DNA of 64,000 bases, from NCBI GenBank assembly GCA_008690995.1, contig VRMN01000008.1, forward strand, positions 372,001-436,000, read 5' to 3'. The stretch is from Porphyridium purpureum (taxonomy: Eukaryota; Rhodophyta; Bangiophyceae; Porphyridiales; Porphyridiaceae). The translations under genes and the position numbers were made by a program. Shown here one piece after another: positions 20,876 to 30,706 of this stretch (the stretch's first letter is position 1; every line of letters begins with the position of its first letter). The notes beneath the pieces are model-generated. The model ran no database searches, was not told where the DNA came from, and was given only the letters and a program-made list of their open reading frames with translations.

Positions 20876-22326
20876 AGGTTGCAAGCTGTGCGCGCAGTTC
20901 GTGTTGGCGTTGAAGGAGCTGTGGTGTCGGGTGGGTGAGACTGTGACGCGCATGTGAGATGGACGCTGTGAGTGCGGGAAGCCTGCGGCGTGCTCGCTGA
21001 GCGCACACGGTAGTCCCTGTGAGTTTGCACTAGTCTAAGTGGGCATTGATGTCTCCGGCACGCGGTGAACGTGATGCTTGATGGAGGTGAGATACCTGCA
21101 TTGCAGGTAGATTGCGCGCACCTCGCCGAGCGGTGGATTATCGAAGTGTGCGTTCATGGACAGTGTCATTTGGTTCAATGGCATCGGCTTGGATTTAGGC
21201 CATGCCCTTTCGTGGAAGCCAAGCGTCAGTGCTAAAAGGAAGAAGAACGAGAGGGGAGGTCGAACACTTTATACGGCGGCTCCTTGGTGGAACTTTCGTG
21301 CGTTTCGCATTTGCTCCTGCTTTGGGCTGGTATCTTTCAAGAACACAATCCAGACAGTCGCAGAAAAGCTTGTGTCTGCTGTTGAAGTTGCCATTACTTC
21401 GCCTATTTTTACCTGCAGCTCGCTTTGACGAAAGTACTGATATCCCGCGGCGCAAGTCTCTGGCAGTGCCGAGTGCGACTGCCTTACTTTTGACTAGCTC
21501 CTAGTTGATGCAAGAAGCCACCAAGCAAATTGCCAAATCGTCGGTGCCGGTAGACGAATACATTCGAGCGGCGTGGCTCAGATTTCGCGTTGGAGGTGAC
21601 TAGTCAAATGATCTTGCTCATATTCATCAATGGCGTGGATGGCTTCTGGTTGGGCTTTTAGGCCGACAGTTAGCAGTCGCGCGCATTACCAAGGCGCTCA
21701 CTTTGTTCAGGTTAAGCTCGAAATGATTCCCTCCCGATGCGCAAGGACCTGCCAGCTGGTTCACGGCGACGAACCAGAGCAGTAGAGACCTGGTGGAGCC
21801 TGCCACAGGAGTCAGCGACCGTAGCCTTCACTTTTCATAGAAGCGCTGTCTCTGTGAGCCAGACACTCGCATGCTTAAGAATCGCAGCGCGCATTGCGCG
21901 AGGCCGCAGTAGGAAGGGCCGGACATTGTCATCGGGCCCGTGTCGGACAGTAGTGCGGGAAGTGGGGTGCTGGATATCAGCATGTCATTCTGTTGGTGGT
22001 TTCACAGCTGGTTCTGCGGTTTGCCGCAAAACGTGTCCCGCTACAGGCCGGAGGTAGCAGTTCATGCGTGCGCCTGATTGCTGTATCCAAACGAAATATT
22101 TATTATGCGACGCGTGAGCGTGGTTCATGACCAGGCGAGACCCATGTCTGAGCATGTGCTTGCGACGTCCGAACTGGCAGCTCGCTCAAGCCCAAGCACA
22201 ACGCCAGTCTTACTGCATGCCAACCTTTTCATACTTTTAGGCCTCTGATGATGCCTTCTCAGCGTAAGTTGGGCGCATTCTCCAGCTGCGCTGCGGCTCC
22301 TAGCCCTAGTTTTCCCACAAGTGCGC
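20876..22326. other. Gene-free stretch, about 1.45 kb
   Basis: No frame longer than about 105 codons and none with recognisable sequence. I see no repeats, RNA gene or element ends. Confidence 0.5.
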
Positions 22327-24456
22327 TCACGACACTGCGGGCCGCCTGCTGACTCCGGAGTTCGAGGGACGGCCGTCCTCGATCGGCTCAGCTAAAATCG
22401 AGACACGGTTTGTGTCTTTCTTTGGAATCACGATAGCTACGCCAGCGGTTGCGGATGCAGATGCTGACGCGGATGCTGACGCCGCTGCAGAGGTCGGCAC
22501 CGATGCTGATGACGATGAAGAGGTCGTCGCATCACTGGCAAGTCTAGCATCGGGCGCAGAACGATCACGACGACGCGTGACTCGCATCATAAGACCGTTC
22601 TGTGTGTGGATCGTAGCGCCCGTTGTCATACCAACCTCATCATACACGTGCTCAAAGTCAAACTCTCGAAGCGTCATGGCAAGGCACACGGTCGCCTCTA
22701 GCATGGCAAACTGGTCCCCTACGCATTTCCTGGGCCCTGCTCCGAATGGCATAAAGGCGTAGTCCGAATTGATTTCGTTTGGATACAGACTGGCCTCATT
22801 CGGATTGGGTTTGTAGCCTTTCCAGTCCTTGACGGCCGGGTTGGTGAACTCGCGCGTCCAGCGATCCGGGTCAAAGCGATTGGGATTTTCCCACAAATCT
22901 GGGTGGCGGTGAAGCGTATATAACGAAATGAATAAATCATTTCCGCGCAGTAATTTAAGGTCCATCTTGGACGTCCCTGCGGGTATCGTGTGGTCCTTAA
23001 GCGCGCGGCGAATCAGTACAGGCGGCTGCGGGTACATGCGCAACGTCTCTGCTAATACGCGACGAGTATACTGCAGCGCCTTGACGTCCGACATTGTGGG
23101 CATCTTTCGGTCCGGAAGGATGGTATCAATCTCTTCGCGCAGCTTGGAGAGCACGTGCGGATTCCTCGCAATCTCGCACAGGGCCCACGTTAAAAGCGCC
23201 GCCGTCGTTTCGTGACCAGCCGTAAGCAGCGTGATCAAATCGTCCCGCAGCTGCGAGCACGTGGCCTGCTCGCCGCGGAGATCGACAAGGAATCGAAGCA
23301 TGGAGGGGTCCTTGATGACATCATAATCTCGTGATTCGAGCGCCGACAGGTCGCTCTCGTCACGCGAGTCGACGGCAAGCTGAATCAATTCATCTAGCTG
23401 GTCGCTGATGATCTTCATGTCGCGGCGGAATTTGCGCTGCCTCGGTATTACCCAGTTCAGGAACTCAATTTTCCAGTATGGAAAGAGAAATGTGGAGCGG
23501 TGCTCCGCCTCGCGCAGGCATCGGTACACAGCCTTGATGATGGGTGACTCATTTGTGACGCTGCCAAACTCGTAGTTGAAAACGGCCTTGCCGATAATGT
23601 CCAGCGAGCACGAGCAGAATGCAGTTTCCATGTCAATCACGTTTGACTGCGTTGCTTGGGCCTTCGACCCCAGTTGTTGCTTGACACTGCCCGTACTGCT
23701 CACGACGCCGCGGGAAGCGACGCGGTCGAGCTCCTGTAGAAGCTCATCGGTACATTCGCCAAACAGGCGTGTCATGCGATCGAGCCACTTCATATGAAAG
23801 CCCGGTGCTATCACTCTCCTACGTTTCTTCCACGTTTCAAAATCAGCCGGGATGAGGCCCTTCCCCATGATGGGCTCCAAGATTTCGGCCAAAACGCCCT
23901 TGTCGTAATAGGTGGGGTTATCGCGCAGAATAAATCGCGTCATGGCCGGATCGCTCACCACAAAGAACACCTTTGGTCCGAAAGCGAGCTTGAACACGCT
24001 GCCGTATTGTGCAAAGTACTTTGCGAGCGCAATAAAGAACGGCTGATCGCCGAGCAGATCCGACGGGTCGCCCTCGACACGCGGCGCTCCATCCACGGAC
24101 GGCTTGCTTCCGTACGTCTGCTGAATGTTCGTCCACCACAGCCCCGCCATATCCCCGGTCGTGAGTGGCGGCGGAATCTCGCCCTTGTCCGCGTCGGCAG
24201 AGCCCGTGGTCGGCACGGGCAATTGGGTCTCACCCTGCCCATTCTGCTGATCCACCGGACACGCTTTCCTGACCGAGCGCGCGGCCCTGCCCCTACTCGC
24301 GCCGCGCGCCACACACCGCCGCCGCGGCTGAGCCGCGCAACAGCGCCGCGGCGTCCGGTGCGCGGATCCGCTGCGAGCGCGCCGCCACCTTCCATTCCGC
24401 GCTCCGCTCAGACCTGACCGCTCCCCCACAGAACGCCGCCATCCATCCCATTCCAA
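22327..24456 (-). CDS. CYP97-like cytochrome P450, probable carotenoid hydroxylase
   Basis: The P450 core shows every landmark: the I-helix AGHETTAALL, the K-helix ETLRMYP, the PERF-like FDPDRW, and the heme loop FGAGPRKCVGDQFA with its thiolate Cys. The N-terminal region (GDQPFFIALAKYFAQYGSVFKLAFGPKVFFVVSDP, given here in part) and GLIPADFETWKKRRR are typical of plastid CYP97 enzymes, which hydroxylate beta- or epsilon-rings of carotenoids. In red algae this would give zeaxanthin. The C-terminus carries an Ala/Ser/Asp dipeptide-like tail. The start is uncertain: the P450 frame has no ATG before 24150, while a transit-peptide-like frame beginning MAAFCGG near 24445 lies in another phase, so a small intron or a sequence error is likely in this GC-rich part. 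Confidence 0.88.
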   Translation of the reverse strand: MEWDGWRRSVGERSGLSGARNGRWRRARSGSAHRTPRRCCAAQPRRRCVARGASRGRAARSVRKACPVDQQNGQGETQLPVPTTGSADADKGEIPPPLTTGDMAGLWWTNIQQTYGSKPSVDGAPRVEGDPSDLLGDQPFFIALAKYFAQYGSVFKLAFGPKVFFVVSDPAMTRFILRDNPTYYDKGVLAEILEPIMGKGLIPADFETWKKRRRVIAPGFHMKWLDRMTRLFGECTDELLQELDRVASRGVVSSTGSVKQQLGSKAQATQSNVIDMETAFCSCSLDIIGKAVFNYEFGSVTNESPIIKAVYRCLREAEHRSTFLFPYWKIEFLNWVIPRQRKFRRDMKIISDQLDELIQLAVDSRDESDLSALESRDYDVIKDPSMLRFLVDLRGEQATCSQLRDDLITLLTAGHETTAALLTWALCEIARNPHVLSKLREEIDTILPDRKMPTMSDVKALQYTRRVLAETLRMYPQPPVLIRRALKDHTIPAGTSKMDLKLLRGNDLFISLYTLHRHPDLWENPNRFDPDRWTREFTNPAVKDWKGYKPNPNEASLYPNEINSDYAFMPFGAGPRKCVGDQFAMLEATVCLAMTLREFDFEHVYDEVGMTTGATIHTQNGLMMRVTRRRDRSAPDARLASDATTSSSSSASVPTSAAASASASASASATAGVAIVIPKKDTNRVSILAEPIEDGRPSNSGVSRRPAVS

Positions 24457-24651
24457 CGCCGCCCTCCACCGTCCTCCCTCCTCACCCCACCCCCACTCCG
24501 GCCCCTCACCTTTCCACCCCCGCTCCGCACGACACTAACCCCCACACTCCCATCCATCCATCCACCCATCCGCCGACTCCACCACAATCTCGCAGCCCCC
24601 GCTTGCTCGCTGCTGCTGCTGCTCGAATTTCTCATGGCCTGTCCTTGTCCC

Positions 24652-24950
24652 CTGTACTTTTTTGATTTTTCATATTTCTCATATTTCTCATGCTTCTCAT
24701 ACCAAAGACGCGCGATTCCGGCCAGCCACTTGCCATGTCCTCATTTTGCCGCCTTTCTGTCCTTAGTTTTGTCTCTTGTTTTCCTTGTTCCTTCTTCTTT
24801 TGCGTGCGTGCGTGTGTTGGCTTGGGGGGTTTAGGGGCTTAGGGGTTTGGCCTTTCTTCTCATGGCGCCGTCTCATGGGCTTCGAGGTCATGCGTGTGTT
24901 CTCGTGCGTCATCGTCTTGTGAGAAACACGCGCGTTTGGGTAGGGTACAG
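24652..24950. promoter_or_regulatory. CTGTAC, TTTAGGG and GGTACAG words upstream of the P450
   Basis: CTGTAC at 24652, two TTAGGGG words at 24828-24848 and GGTACAG at 24944. The first lies about 200 bp from the P450 gene. The outer ones lie next to a plus-strand open frame at 24894-25400 that I could not accept as a gene. Confidence 0.4.
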
Positions 24951-26044
24951 TTGTGGGTGTTGTGCAAGAGCTCGCGCTGGCCCGCGGGTGATCGAGCGTC
25001 CACCGCGCGCGATTTCCGCGAGTGCGCGCCGAACGGGATGCGGCGCGACAACGCGTGGCAGGCGCGCGAATACGCCCGCCACGCGACCCGATGCGCACGC
25101 GTGCTGCAACTGTGCTTTGATCCGTCGGCAGATTGTGCGCGCCATATGGCGCGATTTGACATGCGGAAGTTCTTAAGAGCGTCGCGTGGGCTCACGACTT
25201 CGTCGTCGACCGAGCCGCAGAGGCAAGCATCTTCATTGTTCAAGGATAAAGTGACTGGCCACATTGAAATCTGGAGGTTTCCGAGCCGTTTACTTGAGGA
25301 TACACTGCTCCGCACGTACAGCATAATTGTGCAGGACACACAACCCCATTTCCACCCGAAAGAGGCGAATGGCGTAGAAGGTAAAGTGCGCATTGTATGA
25401 CGGCTTTGCGCCTCTGGAACTTTGCTACAGAGAGGGAGATGTAACTCTGACCTTGTTGGGCTCTTTTTGCTCCACAAGTTAGCTTTCACTGTGACCAGAT
25501 GTGCCCCTGACTGGTCTTCACTGCAGGTCCCCCACCCTTCCTCTCTTTCATCTTCTGTCTGCGCGCAAGACCTGACCGGCTAGTCCGTGCAGGCGCGTCG
25601 CCGTCTCATACCCTTACTTCCGTCAGGGACAGAAAGACGCCGAGAAAAATGAAAATGCAAATCCTGGTCTTTTCTCCTCATCTTCAAGTTTCTAGAACCT
25701 GGAGAAGCTTTTAGAAATGACTTCAAACGGACTACCGGTGTAATGCTTTTCATTACGGCTAACCTCGCCTACGATTGCACTTCTCTAAAGTTGCCTTAGT
25801 TTTCATTACCAGAAAAAGTCTCCGACCGTTTCAACATTTTTCGTCACAGTCAAATCGAGTCTGGACACGGTTCAGAGCAAACTCGTCCCCGAAGTTGCAA
25901 CGGACGGCAAAGTGGCGGGCACGAGATAGCTGCGGTGCTCTCAGCGGGCCGCGACGGGTATAAAGTCGGCGCTCACCAATTGTTTTCGTTTGGCGCTGGG
26001 CACGCATGATAAGACACAAGGAAGAGAGAAAAAAGGGCGAGGGA
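24951..26044. other. Gene-poor stretch
   Basis: No recognisable protein or RNA gene. Base composition falls from GC-rich (to about 25200) to more AT-rich, continuing into the retroelement-like fragment at 26-27 kb. Confidence 0.4.
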
Positions 26045-26725
26045 CTAGTTCAGGATTAAAGGCAGTCGTTGTTGCTTGGGAGCACTGAACTTTGTCGCCC
26101 ATTTACCGATTACTATCATTTGGACGATTCCGACCATTTCTAACCATCCTTGGGTGATATCACGGTGAGTAAATAAGTACGGCTCGCCCTTCTTGGACAT
26201 TATACCGGGCCCGATACCTAGCAAATCTGCGCTGAACTCGTCGACGAACACCAATCTTGTCACCATTCGGCCAGCCGGCTCACGCATTGCGCAGCGCTTC
26301 GTCAACTGAGCTCCCTGACATGCTCCATAATCTGGCAGACCTGGCACGTGCAGCACTACATGTTCTTTCACTTCATTCTCTTCAGCAGCTTCCGCCTCAG
26401 AATTGTTTTTACCTACACCAGCACCCTCGCTCACTATGTTTTCATCAGCTTCAAATCATTCATGATATTCTGGATGATTGACTTGCTGTCGCTTCTGTCT
26501 TTCAATCCAACTTTTTTTCCCCCATGCTCACCACTCATGTATTCATCCCAGTTGATCACAGCTTTCGCGTTTGCCCACCATGTCAACCAAAGTACCGCTT
26601 GCTCCCCAAGATTCTTGATTATGTATACCTCATCTGATAGTTTATTTCTGTATGCTTCTATTTCCACTTACCTCCAGCGATGCACACTTAGTATTCCTTT
26701 TTACTTCTCCTGAGAACTTACGTGT

Positions 26726-27172
26726 TCATGCATTGCTCTTTCCCTTTCCACCAATCTTCATCCACAAAACAGTATGTAAACGCTGCTCAAATCGCGCCAA
26801 CGCCTCGCGCATTCGACGCACAGCATCAGTAGATATGAAGTCTCTTTTCACAGCAGCAGGAAGCTGAGCCCACGTCGCCGGTGCAGGACCGTTCCGAGCG
26901 ATAGTTATCGACCACACTAAAGCGTCCCCTCGAAAGTAAGTGGCTGCGAGCCTGACTGCTGGCAAATTTGTCGAACCCTCATGCTCTTCGTGCCTAGCCG
27001 CGAACAACGGCGCGCGCCCCTTTCGTTGTGCTTCAAACAAAAATGCTTGCACTGCCTGCGAATCGTATGTACCGCCGTAGTAGCTTAGTTGGCCTGCCTT
27101 GACGGGCTGCACATCAGGCAGCTGCGCATTTATTTGACCTGCTTCGCTCTGAACCGTGCAATGATACCACAT
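26726..27172 (-). mobile_element. Retroelement gag-like fossil fragment
   Basis: A 148-codon minus-strand frame has the layout of LTR-retroelement gag domains: AATYFRGDALVWS, then a Pro/Ala spacer, TWAQLPAAVKRDFIS, then RRMREALARFEQ. This matches the usual small-hydrophobic, Trp, TWxxF and Arg-rich helix order of retrotransposon gag families. Adjacent minus-strand frames down to about 26045 are more AT-rich and may belong to the same element, but carry no motif I can name. The element is broken and incomplete: no polymerase, integrase or terminal repeats are visible. Confidence 0.45.
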
Positions 27173-27558
27173 TGTCTATCTAAACATACTCTCTATTACC
27201 AAAAGGCTCTTTCCTTCCTTTTTTCCAAGCAAATCATGCGATCGCCTTGTTGGCAACGCTTGCCGCCCTTAATGCACGCGGGATGACGCCTGATGCCAAG
27301 GCACACGCAGCGCAGGTTACATTTGGCTGCAGACACGCGACGCAAGGTTGCACGCTCTTGTGGACACAAGGCGAGCGTCCGTCAAGACTCGTGGCACTTC
27401 CGTGAGCGCCCACCGTTCTCCGTTCAAAGAAACGTGTCCTTTTTTTAACTGTCTAGTTTAAGATTAAAAATTACAGATATGGAACTGAGGAAAAGGTTGT
27501 CGGCGCACGGAGGAGAGTGTGGAAGACGCGGTGGGCCTGAGGTCTGGAGGATTGTGAG

Positions 27559-29847
27559 ATGGAGGCAGCCGTCGCGATGGGCACGGCGCTGATCGTGCCG
27601 CAGCATACGCTAACCGTAGCGGCGATAAGTGCGGCCGTGGCACTGGTCAAGCGCTTGCGAGCAAAGGGCAAGATCAGCGGGGTGGATGCGAGTGGGAAAC
27701 CAGTCGAGGACGATGAGTCGGTGCATGTTATAGACGACTCCAAGCCCGTCGAGCTGCTGTGGGGCGATGTCACCGTGAAGCTCGTGTCCACAAAGAAGCA
27801 GAAGGCCGTCAAAAAGAAGCCAGCTAGCTCTACCCCAGTCCGTCAAACGCAGGGATCCACCACGAGCGTGCGGCACAAGGGCAGGGAGGTTGGAAAGGCC
27901 AGAGGCGCGTCTGGCATTGCGCACCCATCATTAGATGAAGGTACGTCACAGCAAGCCACCGCAAAAGAGAGGGCGCCACAGCAAGCCCCTGCCGCTCGGA
28001 TTCTCCTTGATTCGGTGAGCGGGGTGGCGAAGCCTGGCCGGCTCCTTGCTATCATGGGCCCTTCTGGAGCAGGCAAGTCGACGCTTCTTGACTCGTTGGC
28101 CGGAAGGCTTCCGAAGAGCAACGCAATCGAGCTGGAGGGGTACATTTTTGTAAACGGAGCGCACGCCGGGTCAGCCTCTACGCGCAACCAGGCATACCTG
28201 GTGCAGGATCCGGTCTTTTTTTCTCAGCTGACAGTTCGTGAGACGCTGCTCTTTGCAGCGCAGACGTCAACGACGCTGCGAAACAAGGATCAGGCGACGT
28301 GTGTGGCCGCATGCGACTCGTTGATTGCGAAGCTAGGCCTAACAACATGCGCGGACACCTGCATTGGCGACTCGAGTGCACGGGGTATTTCTGGCGGTGA
28401 GCGAAAGCGCGTCGCACTGGCGTGCGAGCTGCTTGGCGCCCCCAAGCTCGTCTTTGCCGACGAACCGACCACGGGTCTCGACTCCTTCCAGGCGGAAAAG
28501 GTCATGCAGGCGCTGCGCAAACTGGCGGACGAGGGTCACACTGTCGTGATCTCAATTCACCAGCCCAACGAACGTGTTTACAAGATGTTTGACGACCTGC
28601 TGTTACTTGCGGAGGGCGGTCGCGCCGTGTACTTTGGAGAGGCGAATGACAAGGCTGCAGCATACTTTGGGGAACTAGGCTTTCCCCTGCCCGAGCACTT
28701 TTCGCATCCGGACCATTTCCTCGAGTTGATAACCATCGATCGCTCCTCCGTTGAGAGTCAGCGCATATCCGAATTGCGTCTCGACTCTTTTGTGAGGCGC
28801 TTTTCAGAGTCGTTTGTGAAGCCAACATTGCCCGTGGGCACAAGTAAGCACACGTCTCGTGCATTTATTCAGCCTATCCCCTTGGGAACGCAGCTGAAGT
28901 TACTTTTTGAGCGCTCGTGGCGACAGATCAAGCGCAACAAGCGTTATTTCATGCAACGCATGATTCCGTCTGTCATGTCATCGCTTTTATTTGGTATCAT
29001 CTACGGCAACATTGGGCTCGGCCAGTCGAGCGTCATGGACCGTTTGGGCTTGCTGCAGGTCGCAACGATCAACACGGCCATGCTGTCACTTGTGCGCACG
29101 CTATACATTTTCCCAGTGGAAAAGAGTGTGGTGCAAAGCGAGCGCGCCAAGTCGGCGTACGAGCTGTTCCCGTATCTGGCATCCAAGCTCGTGGCCGATA
29201 CCCCGATCGCAGCAATTTTCCCCGCGGCATTTGGCACCATCCTATACGCCATGTGCGGCCTTCAGCGCTCGCTGCCCAAATTCTTTTCGTTCCTTGCGAT
29301 TACGGTGGCCGAGTCGTTCACGGCAAGCGCGCATGGTCTCGTTGTAGGAGCATTGGCTTCTTCCGTTGAAGCGGCTGTATCGATCGGGCCGAACTCAATG
29401 ACGCTTTTTACTGTATTTGGGGGATATTACGTCAATTCAGAGAGCGTACCTTGGCTTCTGCGGTGGGTACCCAATATTTCACTCATTCGCTGGGGTTTCC
29501 AGGCCAAATGCATCAACGAGTTCGATGGCCTCATGTTCGAAAGTGTCGGTGAAAGCGATGTGCAGACGGGCGAGGAGGCGCTCGCGAGAGTGGGCTTTGG
29601 GGACTGTTCTGTGTGGACCGCTCTGTGCAACGAGCTCCGCATCCTTGGCACGCTTTACTGCATCACTTATGCCGTGCTACTGATGAAGCAGCCCAAGTTC
29701 ACCGAGCCATCGGTACCTGAGCCGCGGCGCGCCAAGGCCACCGTCGAAGATGTGACACTTGGTGCAGAAGATGAAGAGTTAGATGATCAGGCTGACCGAG
29801 GCGATAAGTATCGCAAGCTTGTTAGAACCAAGAGTGCATACATGTAG
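27559..29847 (+). CDS. ABCG-family half-transporter
   Basis: A 762-residue protein with the reverse ABCG order: nucleotide-binding domain first, membrane domain second. Motifs are Walker A GPSGAGKST, signature ISGGERKR, Walker B LVFADEPTTGLDS and H-loop ISIHQPN. The ABC2 membrane domain follows with about six helices (SVMSSLLFGIIYGNIGLG, YELFPYLASKLVADTP, GGYYVNSESVPWLLRWVPNIS, given in part). The NSESVP.WL.W and IRWGFQA.C.NEF segments resemble plant ABCG7-like proteins of the plastid envelope. About 145 residues of Lys/Ser/Thr-rich sequence precede the NBD. It must dimerise to work; the substrate is unknown. Confidence 0.93.
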   Translation: MEAAVAMGTALIVPQHTLTVAAISAAVALVKRLRAKGKISGVDASGKPVEDDESVHVIDDSKPVELLWGDVTVKLVSTKKQKAVKKKPASSTPVRQTQGSTTSVRHKGREVGKARGASGIAHPSLDEGTSQQATAKERAPQQAPAARILLDSVSGVAKPGRLLAIMGPSGAGKSTLLDSLAGRLPKSNAIELEGYIFVNGAHAGSASTRNQAYLVQDPVFFSQLTVRETLLFAAQTSTTLRNKDQATCVAACDSLIAKLGLTTCADTCIGDSSARGISGGERKRVALACELLGAPKLVFADEPTTGLDSFQAEKVMQALRKLADEGHTVVISIHQPNERVYKMFDDLLLLAEGGRAVYFGEANDKAAAYFGELGFPLPEHFSHPDHFLELITIDRSSVESQRISELRLDSFVRRFSESFVKPTLPVGTSKHTSRAFIQPIPLGTQLKLLFERSWRQIKRNKRYFMQRMIPSVMSSLLFGIIYGNIGLGQSSVMDRLGLLQVATINTAMLSLVRTLYIFPVEKSVVQSERAKSAYELFPYLASKLVADTPIAAIFPAAFGTILYAMCGLQRSLPKFFSFLAITVAESFTASAHGLVVGALASSVEAAVSIGPNSMTLFTVFGGYYVNSESVPWLLRWVPNISLIRWGFQAKCINEFDGLMFESVGESDVQTGEEALARVGFGDCSVWTALCNELRILGTLYCITYAVLLMKQPKFTEPSVPEPRRAKATVEDVTLGAEDEELDDQADRGDKYRKLVRTKSAYM

Positions 29848-30706
29848 GCACTAGAGAGCACTTACATGTGATCGAGAGGTTGTGTTTTTGTACTTGATCA
29901 AAATGAAGGAGGAATTCGAAGACAAGCTGGATGGGCAGATAAGCAGCAGAGCAGCAAGGACAAGCTCTATGGACAGTGTGTCCGCATCACACCTACTGCA
30001 AACGTCGAAGATTCCATAAACTTCAAACTATACCTCGGCATCTCGCAGCGTTGCAGCAGCGGGTGTTCGTGTCGAACGTAGCGGTAATTGTTTAAACGGT
30101 TACATCAATTGAACCCTTTCGCCGTGAAAGCGCCTTACTCTCTCAACGGTTCATGCCAGATAGGGCGAGTACCTTTTCAGGGGATGCTCCACTCCTTTTC
30201 GGCTGCGTCATACTTTGGCGTCGGCAGTGATTCGAAGTGCGTGAACACGATTGAGCGATGCATCGTTTCATTAGTTGAGGAAAGCGACTTGCCACGAGAA
30301 CTGTTTTCTGACGCCGGTCACCGACATATTTCAGGAGCTTTACAGGCGGAGGAGGATAGGGCCTTCACTTCTCTGGGCTATGAAAGTGTATGACGGTAAC
30401 TGGGAAAAATCGGCTGCTGCATCTTGACACTTAACGACAAGAGCTGATGAGAGTAGAATAGTGTTCTTTGTCCACACGAGTGTCTCCAAAGTGAGACGTC
30501 TCTGGTCTTTCATTTCGCGCCAATGCACTGGTAGAAGGAAACCAAGCCCACAAGCAGGTGAAAAAAATTCTGCGTCAGAAGAGGAGCCTCAAACCATTAA
30601 ACCAATAAACCGGAAACCGTGTCAGTTTCGTAGAATTTGTTTGATTGCGGCACAGCGGACACGGTCAAGTTGACCCGGCGCCGGGTGGTGGACGTGCTTT
30701 GGTGCC
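29848..30706. other. Intergenic stretch, about 860 bp
   Basis: Only short open frames. A plus-strand frame at 30088-30393 has no recognisable domain. The 3' flank of the ABCG gene is AT-richer than its surroundings. I see no further features. Confidence 0.4.

Noticed and set aside
24894-25400. 168-codon plus-strand frame preceded by promoter-like words
   Set aside because: The sequence is Arg/Ala/Cys-rich without domain signatures and is overlapped by similarly long random frames on the minus strand; kept only as an RNA-seq question.
30088-30393. 101-codon frame first suspected as a retroelement remnant
   Set aside because: No motif of reverse transcriptase, integrase or gag could be found on inspection.
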